Below, piece by piece: positions 8,632 through 16,680 of a stretch of DNA of 59,156 nt; position 1 is the first letter of the stretch, and each line of letters starts with the position of its first letter. The stretch covers positions 1 to 59,156 of IMG/VR virus record IMGVR_UViG_3300042559_001610. One strand, 5' to 3'. This stretch comes from a virus. The translations under genes and the position numbers were made by a program. The notes beneath the pieces were generated by a model. The model saw only the letters and a list, made by a program, of their open reading frames with translations, searched no databases and was not told the DNA's origin.

Positions 8632-9942
8632 TTAATTTGATAATGGGGCTTTGATTGTCGGATGGGACTTATAATTTTCTAGAATTACATCATTGGTTGA
8701 ACTGCAGAAAATACCATCTCTGACATGAACCGTTGGTAACTCAAATGGCTCTCTAGTTCTTCTTGGAATGCACCATTGATCAATTTCGGAATGAGATAAT
8801 GTTGAGCTATCCCCTGCTGTATAGATTTGACTAAACATTTCTGGGCTAACCAGATCCCTTCTTTCTTCCAGGGTCAATTCCCTTCCAATCTGTTCTTTTG
8901 CTTGTTCAAGGTGGTTAAGGTAAAGGTGGGTGTCACCCAAATTACCAATTAATTCATCAGGAACCATATTCACCTCGTCTGCAATCATCATTAGGAGTAG
9001 CCCATAAGAAGCTATGTTGAAGGGAAGTCCCAAAAAGGTATCTATGCTGCGCATATTAAACATTAAAGAGATTGCTCTGGTTGGAATATTCCATCCATTC
9101 AAATCTTCATGTTCAAAATTTTCAATATGTCCTTTTGGTTCCCACCCAGCTTTAAGTCCTAATTGTATTCTTTCAAGTCGATTCAACTCTCTTGTATAAA
9201 CTTGAAATCCATAATGACATGGAGGGAGCAACATCTGCGAAATTTCAGATACGTTCCAGCTATTAACCATTAGACGTCTTGAGTCTGGGTTTGTTTTAAG
9301 GTCGTTGATTAGGTTTGCGATTTGGTCTATTGGTTGATTTTTGTCTCTTTCTTTTATTAATCTACTAGCTTCCTCATGAAGATATTCGTCTGTAATTCCA
9401 TTACCAACTTCAATAAGAGTATCTATAACAGTCTCTAATGATATAGAGTCTATTTTAGGTATAGACCAACTTCTCCACTGCTTACCATAAATTGGGCCTA
9501 GTTCTCCAAATCTTTTAGAAAACTCATCATCTGTTTTGATTTTGTTGATGAATTCTTCTTGTGATAAAGGTGCCCATTGTAACCCGCCATCAACCAACTT
9601 CAACCATTTGTTAGACTGTTCTTCAGTTAAGTTACAACTACCATCTGATTCTTCCCACCATTTGGTATAAAACTTATAGCAGTCTCCGTCCCAAATATGA
9701 CAGTTATTTTCCAAAAGGTACCTTAGATCGGTTCTGCCCTGGAGGAACCACAGAAGCTCTGCTACTACCGAATTCCAGTGAATTTTTTTGGTGGTAATTA
9801 AGGGGAACCCTCCAGACATTTTATGACGAATTTGTCTACCAAATACTGAAATGGTTCCAGTTCCTGTGCGGTCTCCTTTTTGTACACCATTATCAAGAAT
9901 GTCTTGTAATAGGTCTGTGTATGATTTATCTAGGTTGTTCAT
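8632..9942 (-). CDS. thyA: thymidylate synthase with insertions
   Basis: ThyA makes dTMP from dUMP with methylene-tetrahydrofolate. Hallmarks are RTGTGT near residue 26, GPIYGKQWR near 149, nucleophile Cys242 in LLPPCHYGFQVY, and LPFNIASYG near the folate site. At 436 residues it is far longer than the usual ~264-300; extra segments lie at about residues 95-148, 162-215 and 250-290. The first includes EEFINKIKTDDEF, a motif that also recurs in the small paralogues encoded just upstream (10152-13252). The core residues are intact, so I expect an active enzyme. Confidence 0.95.
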   Translation of the reverse strand: MNNLDKSYTDLLQDILDNGVQKGDRTGTGTISVFGRQIRHKMSGGFPLITTKKIHWNSVVAELLWFLQGRTDLRYLLENNCHIWDGDCYKFYTKWWEESDGSCNLTEEQSNKWLKLVDGGLQWAPLSQEEFINKIKTDDEFSKRFGELGPIYGKQWRSWSIPKIDSISLETVIDTLIEVGNGITDEYLHEEASRLIKERDKNQPIDQIANLINDLKTNPDSRRLMVNSWNVSEISQMLLPPCHYGFQVYTRELNRLERIQLGLKAGWEPKGHIENFEHEDLNGWNIPTRAISLMFNMRSIDTFLGLPFNIASYGLLLMMIADEVNMVPDELIGNLGDTHLYLNHLEQAKEQIGRELTLEERRDLVSPEMFSQIYTAGDSSTLSHSEIDQWCIPRRTREPFELPTVHVRDGIFCSSTNDVILENYKSHPTIKAPLSN

Positions 9943-10159
9943 TTGTTAAATTTTTTACTTGTATCACATCGATGATGGATTTCAGGTGATTTGCCATTCT
10001 CTGATTAGGTTTACATCTTTCTACTGACGAGATGTATTTGTGGAAAAAATATTTCAAGCTATCAACATCAGATAATTCAGCTCCTGGTAATGAGACTTCA
10101 ACTTCTATATTGTCAAAAACATATTCTTTTTGGTAGGGTAGTTTGTTTAATTTACTCAT
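9926..10159 (-). CDS. hypothetical protein (77 aa)
   Basis: A small soluble protein whose 3' end overlaps the thyA start by 17 bases and whose own start overlaps the stop of the gene before it. It is the last member of the run joined by the repeated AGTTATGA junction. No motif recognised. Confidence 0.6.
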   Translation of the reverse strand: MSKLNKLPYQKEYVFDNIEVEVSLPGAELSDVDSLKYFFHKYISSVERCKPNQRMANHLKSIIDVIQVKNLTNEQPR

Positions 10160-10538
10160 AACTTTCTATTGTTTTATCGTTGTATGTTATTGTGATTAGT
10201 TTGGTTGGAATGTTCCTTGTTGTTAATTTAGCATCAATAAAATTATCAAATGGCGGTTCATAATTATTTTTAACCCCACCAGTATATTCTTTACAGTATA
10301 AATCAATTCTTTCATCCCTACTCAACTCTCGTTCTTCAATCTTTAATCCCCACTTTTCGGAGAATGTTTTATCGTAAGTACATAAATCAACAAACATTTC
10401 TTTGTTGGGTTTTCGGTAGGTTGATTTACCATCCAATCGTTTAACTAAAAGACACATCCCAATAGAATTATCCTTTTCATATTCCTTTGAATAATTCTCA
10501 TAAGCATCATTCAATAATTCTTGTTGTTCTTTATTCAT
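10152..10538 (-). CDS. EEFINK-family small phage protein, copy 1
   Basis: The product starts MNKEQQELL, has a central F..KWGLKIEERELS block, and ends in IPTKLITITYND followed by KTIESYE. The same three blocks occur in the copies at 10531, 11253 and 12836, with diverged sequence in between. The 3' end overlaps the next start by eight bases. Its EEFINK motif is more degenerate than in the other copies. Function unknown; paralogue expansion suggests recent tandem duplication. Confidence 0.7.
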   Translation of the reverse strand: MNKEQQELLNDAYENYSKEYEKDNSIGMCLLVKRLDGKSTYRKPNKEMFVDLCTYDKTFSEKWGLKIEERELSRDERIDLYCKEYTGGVKNNYEPPFDNFIDAKLTTRNIPTKLITITYNDKTIESYE

Positions 10539-10926
10539 AACTTTCTATTGTTTCGTTGTTGTATGTTATTGTGATTAGTTTGGTTGGGATATTGTTTTTA
10601 TCCATTGTTATTTGTTTCACATCATTGACTGAATGTTGAATAAAAACTTCTTTTCCAGAAGAATACATTCCTTCTAATCTAGCAATTTGAATTTCACATC
10701 GCTCTTCAAAACTCAACTCTCGTTCTTCAATCTTTAATCCCCACCTTTCAAAGAATTCTGTGTCGGTTTTACATTTGTTGATGAATTGTTCTTGCGTATA
10801 AGGTACGGGTATATTCATCTTACCAGCAGGAGTATTAACTTCCATCTGATTCAACCATTTTATGTGGCCTCCTTTTAGATAGTTTTCGTAAGCCTCATCC
10901 AATAGCTCTTGTTGTTCTTTATTCAT
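10531..10926 (-). CDS. EEFINK-family small phage protein, copy 2
   Basis: It shares MNKEQQELLDEAYENY at the start, EQFINKCKTDTEF and RWGLKIEEREL in the middle, and NIPTKLITITYNN with TIESYE at the end. The middle block resembles an insertion in thymidylate synthase a few hundred bases downstream. The stop and next start overlap. No catalytic residues can be named. Confidence 0.7.
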   Translation of the reverse strand: MNKEQQELLDEAYENYLKGGHIKWLNQMEVNTPAGKMNIPVPYTQEQFINKCKTDTEFFERWGLKIEERELSFEERCEIQIARLEGMYSSGKEVFIQHSVNDVKQITMDKNNIPTKLITITYNNETIESYE

Positions 10927-11260
10927 AACTTTCTATTGTTTTATTAAAATACATTAAATCTTTACCAATAGTTTTTTTGAACATTTTTTCTATATTCGGA
11001 ATGGGATTTGATTTATCCGTTTTACCATTTTTAGCCCACCCATGGTCACAACTAAAATAGTGAATTTCACCATTTTTTTGATAAACATCATAATCATAAT
11101 CTTGCCACGAAATGGTATGTATGTCCTCAAGTTTATCGGGAGTAGAATCCCAAGAAAAGGCTTTTGGTACAATAACCTCTTTTCTAGTATATTTTTTTCC
11201 TCTATACTCTACATAATGAGAGTATTCAATTTTTTTACTTGGATTACGTAATTCATTCAT
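10919..11260 (-). CDS. hypothetical protein in the coupled array (113 aa)
   Basis: The body (VEYRGKKYTRKEV...) is unrelated to the EEFINK paralogues on either side, yet the protein still ends in NKTIESYE. That ending is encoded by the same DNA junction, which supports conservation of the junction rather than of the peptide. Function unknown. Confidence 0.6.
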   Translation of the reverse strand: MNELRNPSKKIEYSHYVEYRGKKYTRKEVIVPKAFSWDSTPDKLEDIHTISWQDYDYDVYQKNGEIHYFSCDHGWAKNGKTDKSNPIPNIEKMFKKTIGKDLMYFNKTIESYE

Positions 11261-11639
11261 AACTTTCTATTTTTTTATCGTTGTATGTTATTGTGATTTG
11301 TTTGGTTGGAATGTTTGATTCATTTAATACTAATTCATCTTCTATAATTAATCTTCCATTTCTATCATAAAAATCTTTCTTATTATCACTCTTACTTACA
11401 AGAATTTTCGTTCTCTCTTCCAAACTCAGCTCTCGTTCCTCAATCTTTAATCCCCACCTTTCAGAGAAGTCAGAATCAGTTTTACATTTGTTGATGAATT
11501 CTTCTTGTGTGAATTTAACCATTGTGGCAAACGGAAGTTCTCCAACTAACTTACCTGCAGTCGTCATCGGGTTTGTTCCCCAACACTTGCAATAATTCTC
11601 ATAAACCTCATCCAATATCTCTTGTTGTTCTTTATTCAT
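11253..11639 (-). CDS. EEFINK-family small phage protein, copy 3
   Basis: It has MNKEQQEILDEVYENY, then EEFINKCKTDSDFSERWG with IEERELSLEER, and the common C-terminal NIPTKQITITYND block. The segment between start and motif is diverged from the other copies. It is coupled to neighbours by eight-base overlaps. Confidence 0.7.
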   Translation of the reverse strand: MNKEQQEILDEVYENYCKCWGTNPMTTAGKLVGELPFATMVKFTQEEFINKCKTDSDFSERWGLKIEERELSLEERTKILVSKSDNKKDFYDRNGRLIIEDELVLNESNIPTKQITITYNDKKIESYE

Positions 11640-11916
11640 AACTTTCTATTGTTTTATCTGTTGATGATATCGTAATTGGAATATCTAAATATTGTAATGA
11701 CATTTTTGGCTGTACCATAATATCATAGGATAAAACGTTTCCGTCATCATCAAACTTTGGTTTAATATTATAATCTACAATTTCCTGACCAACTAGACTT
11801 TCAATCCAATCTACAAATTTTTCTTTTTTATCCGTTTCTCCGTCCATAGGTTTCATACATTCCCCCGTACAACTATCACCGCAGTTATACATGCATCCTT
11901 TTGTTCCAAAATTCAT
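11632..11916 (-). CDS. hypothetical protein in the coupled array (94 aa)
   Basis: A Cys-containing small protein (CMYNCGDSCTGEC near the N-terminus, four cysteines that could bind metal) with an unrelated body but the shared KTIESYE end. The N-terminal cysteine cluster is its only recognisable feature. Confidence 0.6.
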   Translation of the reverse strand: MNFGTKGCMYNCGDSCTGECMKPMDGETDKKEKFVDWIESLVGQEIVDYNIKPKFDDDGNVLSYDIMVQPKMSLQYLDIPITISSTDKTIESYE

Positions 11917-11922
11917 AATTTT

Positions 11923-12318
11923 CTATTGTTTTGGTTTAAAACTTTGTAATTCACTAGCAATTGTTTTAGCACTTACATTTTTAACAATTGGAAAAGAAAG
12001 TGAGTCCCAATCAATCGGATGACTCTCAGCTTTTGGAATTATAATAAATTCCTCATTTTTCCATTTATAATCATCAGAACCAATATTCCAAAGACCTGAT
12101 GCGTATTGAGTAGCACGTAATCCAGTTTTGGTAATATATTCGGTATAAAATCCATATACAAAATTATGGCCGCAACCAGTTTCATATAAATTCTCACCAT
12201 TAAAAGAAAAGATTGAAACTTTATCTTCTGTGATTTCTGTTACTAATTTTTTTGTTTCATTCTTTATGTCCTCTTCAGTCACATAAACCAGATGAAATTT
12301 GTTTTGTTCTTTATTCAT
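11923..12318 (-). CDS. hypothetical protein in the coupled array (131 aa)
   Basis: The start MNKEQNKFHLVYV resembles the array, but the body does not. It ends FKPKQ because the stop TAG lies inside the shared junction DNA in another frame, so the DNA is kept while the peptide differs. Function unknown. Confidence 0.6.
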   Translation of the reverse strand: MNKEQNKFHLVYVTEEDIKNETKKLVTEITEDKVSIFSFNGENLYETGCGHNFVYGFYTEYITKTGLRATQYASGLWNIGSDDYKWKNEEFIIIPKAESHPIDWDSLSFPIVKNVSAKTIASELQSFKPKQ

Positions 12319-12324
12319 AACTTT

Positions 12325-12627
12325 CTATTGTTTTGTTTTTTCAAATAACACCTTCAACTGGTCTCGAAAAACCGTCATTACTAAATCTTCCGCTAAAAGA
12401 TGTCCGATTGGATTAAGCATATCTTCGCAATGCTGACATCCTAAGAAAACATTTTCCTCTAAACCTAGTAAGGTCATTTTTGTTGAAACACCTAATTGAC
12501 CGATTGGATAATGTTCAGATGGTTCTCCTCTTTTCATATCACTCAGAAATTCTACTTCTAAACCTTCATTAACTTGTTTCATTAAATCTACGGCAGAGAT
12601 AATGATAGGACTAATTTCTTTATTCAT
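12325..12627 (-). CDS. hypothetical protein in the coupled array (100 aa)
   Basis: A soluble protein with a C-x-x-C motif (GCQHCED) near residue 64. It ends KTKQ with the TAG stop inside the common junction AAACAATAGAAAGTTATGAA. Function unknown. Confidence 0.6.
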   Translation of the reverse strand: MNKEISPIIISAVDLMKQVNEGLEVEFLSDMKRGEPSEHYPIGQLGVSTKMTLLGLEENVFLGCQHCEDMLNPIGHLLAEDLVMTVFRDQLKVLFEKTKQ

Positions 12628-12633
12628 AACTTT

Positions 12634-12846
12634 CTATTTTTTAATGGGGTCAATACTTATTGGGAGACCTGATTCTGGGTTTGACAAACACACATTATAC
12701 CATCCTGGGATTAGTCCATAATAAAAATATACTTGTCTAATGGTTACAATTTCTAACCAATACCACCCGCCATCAAATCTTTTAGGGAACCATAAAAACT
12801 TAGTTTTATATCTATAGTCACCATCTTTTGGTCTATTAATTTTCAT
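12634..12846 (-). CDS. hypothetical protein in the coupled array (70 aa)
   Basis: A short Trp/Tyr-rich protein, start MKINRPKDGDYRYK, encoded between two array members. Its start overlaps the preceding IESYEN stop. The aromatic middle may be a small beta fold. No family recognised. Confidence 0.55.
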   Translation of the reverse strand: MKINRPKDGDYRYKTKFLWFPKRFDGGWYWLEIVTIRQVYFYYGLIPGWYNVCLSNPESGLPISIDPIKK

Positions 12847-13252
12847 AACTTTCTATTTTTTTATCGTTGTATGTTATTGTGATTAGTTTGGTTGGGATGT
12901 TAAGTGAATTGAATCTATCGTGTGATAGTTCTGATACACCTGGTTCCCATTGTCTTTTATACACATTATTTCTTTCTTCCAAACTCAATTCTCGTTCTTC
13001 AATCTTTAATCCCCACCTTTGAGAGAACTCAAAATCGGTTTTACATTTGTTGATAAATTCTTCTTGGTTATATGTTCTATACCCATATGCAAAAGATGGA
13101 TTTGTGAAATGTTCATAATATACATCATACTCAACTAAACATCCATCTAAATACCCCTTAATTTTATCTAACCCTGTTTCAATTCCATTTATAGTATATT
13201 CAAGATATTTCTCATAAGCCTCATCCAATAACTCTTGTTGTTCTTTATTCAT
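12836..13252 (-). CDS. EEFINK-family small phage protein, copy 4
   Basis: I place the start at the second Met (13252) because the other copies begin MNKEQQE there; an upstream ATG at 13264 would add four residues. The product has EEFINKCKTDFEF and RWGLKIEERELSLEER, and ends ITITYNDKKIESYEN. It is the most upstream full copy of the family. Confidence 0.65.
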   Translation of the reverse strand: MNKEQQELLDEAYEKYLEYTINGIETGLDKIKGYLDGCLVEYDVYYEHFTNPSFAYGYRTYNQEEFINKCKTDFEFSQRWGLKIEERELSLEERNNVYKRQWEPGVSELSHDRFNSLNIPTKLITITYNDKKIESYEN

Positions 13253-13254
13253 TA

Positions 13255-13479
13255 TTATTTCCATGATTTGGTTGAGGCTAAACCACTATAGTGGCAAATT
13301 GATTCTTCTTTTAGTTCCTTTAATTTTTCTATAATCTCATCAGAAAAATAAACTCCATCACTTTCTATATCTGCAATTGTTTTATGAATCGTTTTGACCT
13401 TAATGGGGGTTGATTTTTTAAATTGTTTAATTATTATTAAAATATTTTTCAATTGCTTCCAATTTATCGTCAGCTTCAA
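13255..13479 (-). CDS. hypothetical protein (74 aa)
   Basis: A Lys/Ile-rich protein whose annotated start overlaps the upstream gene by 53 bases. There is no later Met, so a non-ATG start nearer 13430 is possible. The C-terminal part (residues 25-74) looks more protein-like than the N-terminus. Confidence 0.4.
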   Translation of the reverse strand: MKLTINWKQLKNILIIIKQFKKSTPIKVKTIHKTIADIESDGVYFSDEIIEKLKELKEESICHYSGLASTKSWK

Positions 13480-13642
13480 CTAGAAGTTGTAAAGCTTCAG
13501 TTGCGTCTTTCAAGAAATCGTTTGCAGTGTGATCCCCTATGCCAACCCCCTGATTTTCTAATAAATCTAACACCATAAGTGCCTTCTCTTTGTCAGCCAT
13601 CGCTTGTGCTTTTAAAGCTGATATTACTTTTGTTTTTCTCAT
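13427..13642 (-). CDS. hypothetical helical protein (71 aa)
   Basis: A short, Ala/Leu/Glu-rich, probably all-helical protein starting MRKTKVISALKAQAMADKE. It is in the same operon. Function unknown. Confidence 0.55.
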   Translation of the reverse strand: MRKTKVISALKAQAMADKEKALMVLDLLENQGVGIGDHTANDFLKDATEALQLLVEADDKLEAIEKYFNNN

Positions 13643-13657
13643 ATTCTTTTATTATTT

Positions 13658-13891
13658 TTATTCAATCGACCAAGTTACCTCCCCAAGTTCAACATTTGAA
13701 TTCATTTCAACCTCCAAGAAATTTAATCCCATCTCTAATCCAATCAAAGTTATAGAATATCCAGAAAAAGTTTCCTCCTCTTGATTTATTCTGCTCTGCT
13801 CTGAAAGGTGGTCCTTTAGAATTTCAGACTGTTCCTCTGTCAGGTTAATTATCAACTTTTTGTTTTTCTCTTTCATTTTATCTTTCATCAA
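13658..13891 (-). CDS. hypothetical protein (77 aa)
   Basis: A small acidic protein with a Lys-rich N-terminus. The segment INLTEEQSEILKDHL resembles regulators that begin with a ribbon-helix, but this is weak. Its start overlaps the upstream stop. Confidence 0.5.
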   Translation of the reverse strand: MMKDKMKEKNKKLIINLTEEQSEILKDHLSEQSRINQEEETFSGYSITLIGLEMGLNFLEVEMNSNVELGEVTWSIE

Positions 13892-14166
13892 TTTAATTTT
13901 ATTTTTCTAATCTCCTCCAATAGAGCTAAACCTACTCTAACATCAGAGTCAAACATTCTGGTTAAATCCCTTTCCAGCTTTACAATTCTTATCATTTCAG
14001 ATTCCAAATTAGCTTTAAATAGGCGAGAAGGAAGCCATTGTTTTGCAAACTCTGCATCGGTTTCTATCCTTTTGGCAAAGCTTCCATACAGAACTGCATT
14101 GTCTGTTGTGTTCTCGATGACATAATTTGTATATGCTAATTTTAATTCTTCTTCGTTAATTTTCAT
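13888..14166 (-). CDS. distant EEFINK-type small protein
   Basis: I prefer the start at 14166 (MKINEEELKLAYTNY) over 14214, since the longer form overlaps the upstream gene. A block FAKRIETDAEFAKQW near the middle resembles EEFINKcKTDxEF in the array downstream and in thymidylate synthase, so this may be an outlying family member. Function unknown. Confidence 0.5.
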   Translation of the reverse strand: MKINEEELKLAYTNYVIENTTDNAVLYGSFAKRIETDAEFAKQWLPSRLFKANLESEMIRIVKLERDLTRMFDSDVRVGLALLEEIRKIKLN

Positions 14167-14195
14167 TTTGTTAGGATTTATTTTTTTGCTAGGAT

Positions 14196-14585
14196 TTAAT
14201 TTAGATCCCAGCAAATTTCAGTTAATAACTCGTCTCCTTCTCCAAGTACAACAACTTCTCTTTTGTGCTGATCGTTGAATGATTTTGTTGTTTTGATTTT
14301 CTCGTCATCCCTAGGCATCCACAAGTTGGGTTGATCGTAATGATTAAGTTTAGCTAATCGAACTAGCTCATTATAGTCTTTGTCCTGAAGATGTCCTTTT
14401 AAAGGCATTAGACCCCCGACGCAAGTATTCCAAGTTAGCTTTCTACCGTTATAGGTGATCCAATAATAATCCCATTCATCTTCGCCTATTGCTACCAATC
14501 TTTCGATTTTCCAGCTAGCATTAATTACAAATTGTCCCTTTAGCCTTTCGAATTCTTCTATTATTCCGCCTTTATTATCATTCAT
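14196..14585 (-). CDS. hypothetical protein (129 aa)
   Basis: A soluble Trp-rich protein (WDYYWITYNGRKLTW) with no motif I can name. Starts eight bases inside the preceding gene's end. Small phage proteins of this look are common near nucleotide-metabolism genes. Confidence 0.6.
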   Translation of the reverse strand: MNDNKGGIIEEFERLKGQFVINASWKIERLVAIGEDEWDYYWITYNGRKLTWNTCVGGLMPLKGHLQDKDYNELVRLAKLNHYDQPNLWMPRDDEKIKTTKSFNDQHKREVVVLGEGDELLTEICWDLN

Positions 14586-14775
14586 GATTGTAAAATTCTT
14601 CTAAGTTTATACCGTCAATCTCTCCAGATGTTCCGATAATGATTGGTTTTCCGGCTGTTTTATCCGATAAAACCGGAAATGCCTGATCCCACATTTGGAC
14701 CAGAACCTCTGGAGGGTATCCCAAAAAAAGTTCGTCTTCTGCGGAAATGTGGTTAGGTCGTCTACCGTTTTTCAT
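14578..14775 (-). CDS. hypothetical protein (65 aa)
   Basis: A short protein starting MKNGRRPNHISAEDELF; its end overlaps the next start by eight bases, implying coupling. No family recognised. Confidence 0.55.
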   Translation of the reverse strand: MKNGRRPNHISAEDELFLGYPPEVLVQMWDQAFPVLSDKTAGKPIIIGTSGEIDGINLEEFYNHE

Positions 14776-14806
14776 CTCTTTTTCTTAGTCCTAATATTCT
14801 CATTTT

Positions 14807-15202
14807 TTAAACTTGTATGTAATTTGATAACCCCATAATCTCTTCATATGCACATCCATACTCGAAACAAATGCCGTGGATAATTTTTGGATTATCCCCT
14901 GTGTACCTATAAATCTCATATCCGGTTAATTTGGATTTCCCTGCTGGGATTAAATATGGGGAATTTATTCTTTCCGAGGTTAAAAAAGTAACCATCGGGG
15001 ATTCCTTATAAGAAGGGGCTTCGTATATTTTCTCAGGAGGTTTGACCGGAGCTATGACTTCAGAAATGATCTTATGGGGCTTCCTTTCGATAAATGATTC
15101 TTCTACTAAGGGTCTATTAACTAAGGTTTTAACAGCCGATGCAATTTCTTCTATTGCAGGCTGTGGGGATTTCTTAGGTTTTTTCTTTAAAAAGCTCAGC
15201 AT
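14807..15202 (-). CDS. hypothetical protein with basic N-terminus (131 aa)
   Basis: It starts MLSFLKKKPKKSPQP and has a Pro/Lys-rich linker of ~60 residues followed by a compact C-terminal part with CFEYGCAYEEIMGL. The basic N-terminus could bind nucleic acid or membrane. Function unknown. Confidence 0.55.
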   Translation of the reverse strand: MLSFLKKKPKKSPQPAIEEIASAVKTLVNRPLVEESFIERKPHKIISEVIAPVKPPEKIYEAPSYKESPMVTFLTSERINSPYLIPAGKSKLTGYEIYRYTGDNPKIIHGICFEYGCAYEEIMGLSNYIQV

Positions 15203-15203
15203 T

Positions 15204-15392
15204 TTATCTTTTTATTTTCCAGTTGATAAGAAACCAAAGGGTAAACATTCCGGGGATAAGCATCCACCAAATCCATTCTAGATGATTGTGTTGGACACCA
15301 GCCATTTTCTGAGCTAAATAAAATACTGTCGGGATAATCCAAATATGAATTGTTCCTGTTGGGCTAAAATTTTCTCTTTTTTCTATTTTCAT
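15204..15392 (-). CDS. two-pass membrane protein (62 aa)
   Basis: Two hydrophobic stretches, at about residues 14-31 and 39-58, flanked by basic ends, suggest a small hairpin membrane protein. Its stop lies one base after the neighbour's start region. It is one of several small membrane proteins at 15.2-16.2 kb; a holin-like role is possible but not shown. Confidence 0.55.
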   Translation of the reverse strand: MKIEKRENFSPTGTIHIWIIPTVFYLAQKMAGVQHNHLEWIWWMLIPGMFTLWFLINWKIKR

Positions 15393-15395
15393 TTC

Positions 15396-15581
15396 TTATT
15401 TTATTTTAGTGGCCCAAACAGAGTCTGGGAAAACTTCGGATCTTAATTTTAGTAGCTCGTCTCTGTGTGCTTGGAATTCGTCACCGTGAGAAGGCTGATG
15501 CCCCTTAATGATTGCTGTAGTCATTTCTAGATCTAGCTTTATGATGCGAGAAGTTTTTTCTTGGTATTCTTGAAAGTCCAT
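15396..15581 (-). CDS. hypothetical protein (61 aa)
   Basis: A small, soluble, helical protein starting MDFQEYQEKTSRIIK. It is the first leftward gene after the divergent intergenic region facing the only rightward gene. Confidence 0.5.
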   Translation of the reverse strand: MDFQEYQEKTSRIIKLDLEMTTAIIKGHQPSHGDEFQAHRDELLKLRSEVFPDSVWATKIK

Positions 15582-15653
15582 TTTTACTATTAATTATATT
15601 GATTTGATCTAAAATGTTTCTTTAAAAAAATATATAAGGAAAACACAAACACT

Positions 15654-15935
15654 ATGAAAGATATTAGCAAATTCTCCTGGGCAGAAATGACATCCAACGA
15701 GTCAGGTAAGACATCAGCGAGCGGAACAATAGGGGTTATTATTTCCCTTGTTGGAGCTCTTGGGTTTTTACTTGGAATAATTGATAAAATGTTTCTTGAC
15801 GAGTCTGTCGAAATTTTAAATCAATCGATCTTCGTAATTGGGATTGGAGTAGGACTGCTAGGTTTTAGGAAGGGTAAAGATCCAAGGTCAACTGATAAGA
15901 CTGAAGAACCTAAGGAAGAACCTACTGAGGTTTAA
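15654..15935 (+). CDS. two-pass membrane protein, only rightward gene
   Basis: The 93-residue product has a soluble start (FSWAEMTSNESGKTSASGT), two membrane segments at about residues 26-42 and 58-72, and an acidic tail. Related small phage membrane proteins open with a FSW or similar motif and are often grouped with holins. It is preceded by an A-rich leader with TATATAAGGAAAA and runs convergently into the next leftward gene, overlapping its stop by four bases. Confidence 0.65.
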   Translation: MKDISKFSWAEMTSNESGKTSASGTIGVIISLVGALGFLLGIIDKMFLDESVEILNQSIFVIGIGVGLLGFRKGKDPRSTDKTEEPKEEPTEV

Positions 15936-16216
15936 AGACTATCTTTTACCTCCTCAACTTTAACCTTGTTAACTGGCCTTGTTCTCCAAACTGTATCGTG
16001 AATTCTAATTTCCTTTGGTGGGGAAGGAAGATAAATTGTGTCCCTTCCACAATTATAGTCCTGAACTATCTCTGAATTTTCTTCATAAGGGGTTACGTAC
16101 CTGTAGATATTTACTGCAATCATTGAGATAAATCCTGCAAGAACAATAATGATGAAAATACCCAAGTAAAGAGAATTTCTAAATCCTGTATTTCTTTGTG
16201 GGGTTTTATTTTTCAT
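15932..16216 (-). CDS. membrane-anchored protein (94 aa)
   Basis: One membrane segment at about residues 17-38 after a basic N-terminus, then a ~55-residue outer domain containing DTIYLPSPPKEIRIHDTVW. The N-in topology is like an inner-membrane spanin component, but no partner lipoprotein lies beside it. Confidence 0.5.
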   Translation of the reverse strand: MKNKTPQRNTGFRNSLYLGIFIIIVLAGFISMIAVNIYRYVTPYEENSEIVQDYNCGRDTIYLPSPPKEIRIHDTVWRTRPVNKVKVEEVKDSL

Positions 16217-16637
16217 TTGTAGTAGTCATTGAATTTAAAATGTTCTTCAGGGATTTTTTAATGTTAGCTGTAATTTCAACTTCAAATTCTTCGCTTCTTC
16301 TTTCTTGCTCCTCGTTGAATTCCCTGTCTACTTTTTCCCAGGATTTGTCGTCCAAGTGGATAGTGTAGCTGTAAACATGATTGATTATATCAGCATTTCT
16401 CTTATGAAGAACCACAGTGATACCAAACTTTTCATTTTTTAGATACCTCTTAGCTGAGATCGGAGCAAGCAGAAGCTCTGTTTCTTTGTCCTTGATTAAT
16501 TTTTTGTGGATGGCCATAAATTCGTGAATGTATTCAGACTTAGGCTCCTCGGGGATTTTAGTTTTTCTGCGGAATTCAATGTAGGACTTTTGAATTGTTC
16601 TCTTTAGAGAATGCATTAGCTTATCTAATATTTCCAT
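16206..16637 (-). CDS. hypothetical protein (143 aa)
   Basis: A soluble, strongly charged protein with a Lys/Arg-rich N-terminal helix and a Glu-rich C-terminal third. Its end overlaps the next start. No family recognised. Confidence 0.55.
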   Translation of the reverse strand: MEILDKLMHSLKRTIQKSYIEFRRKTKIPEEPKSEYIHEFMAIHKKLIKDKETELLLAPISAKRYLKNEKFGITVVLHKRNADIINHVYSYTIHLDDKSWEKVDREFNEEQERRSEEFEVEITANIKKSLKNILNSMTTTNEK

Positions 16638-16658
16638 TTATAATATGTTTTATACAGT

Positions 16659-16668
16659 AATATACGGT
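16659..16668 (-). promoter_or_regulatory. ACCGTATATT promoter-like motif
   Basis: A copy of the recurring motif lies 22 bases before the ATG at 16637 and just after the terminator of the upstream gene, where a new transcript would start. Confidence 0.5.
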
Positions 16669-16680
16669 TAAGCCCACAAA

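Larger units (their letters stand above)
10146..12900 (-). repeat. repeated gene-junction sequence in paralogue array
   Basis: Around 10146-10215, 10525-10595, 11247-11315 and 12833-12900 the same ~55 bases recur, covering the ITITYND-TIESYE codons, the stop and the next ATG. Shorter copies (AAACAATAGAAAGTTATGAA or close variants) occur at about 10913, 11626, 11908, 12310 and 12619 in different reading frames. The repeats are coding and spaced by gene length, so they are not CRISPR. Confidence 0.75.

Noticed and set aside
10146-13264. CRISPR-like regular repeats
   Set aside because: The repeats cover gene junctions and shared coding blocks, spaced by gene length, with no constant spacer size and no cas genes.
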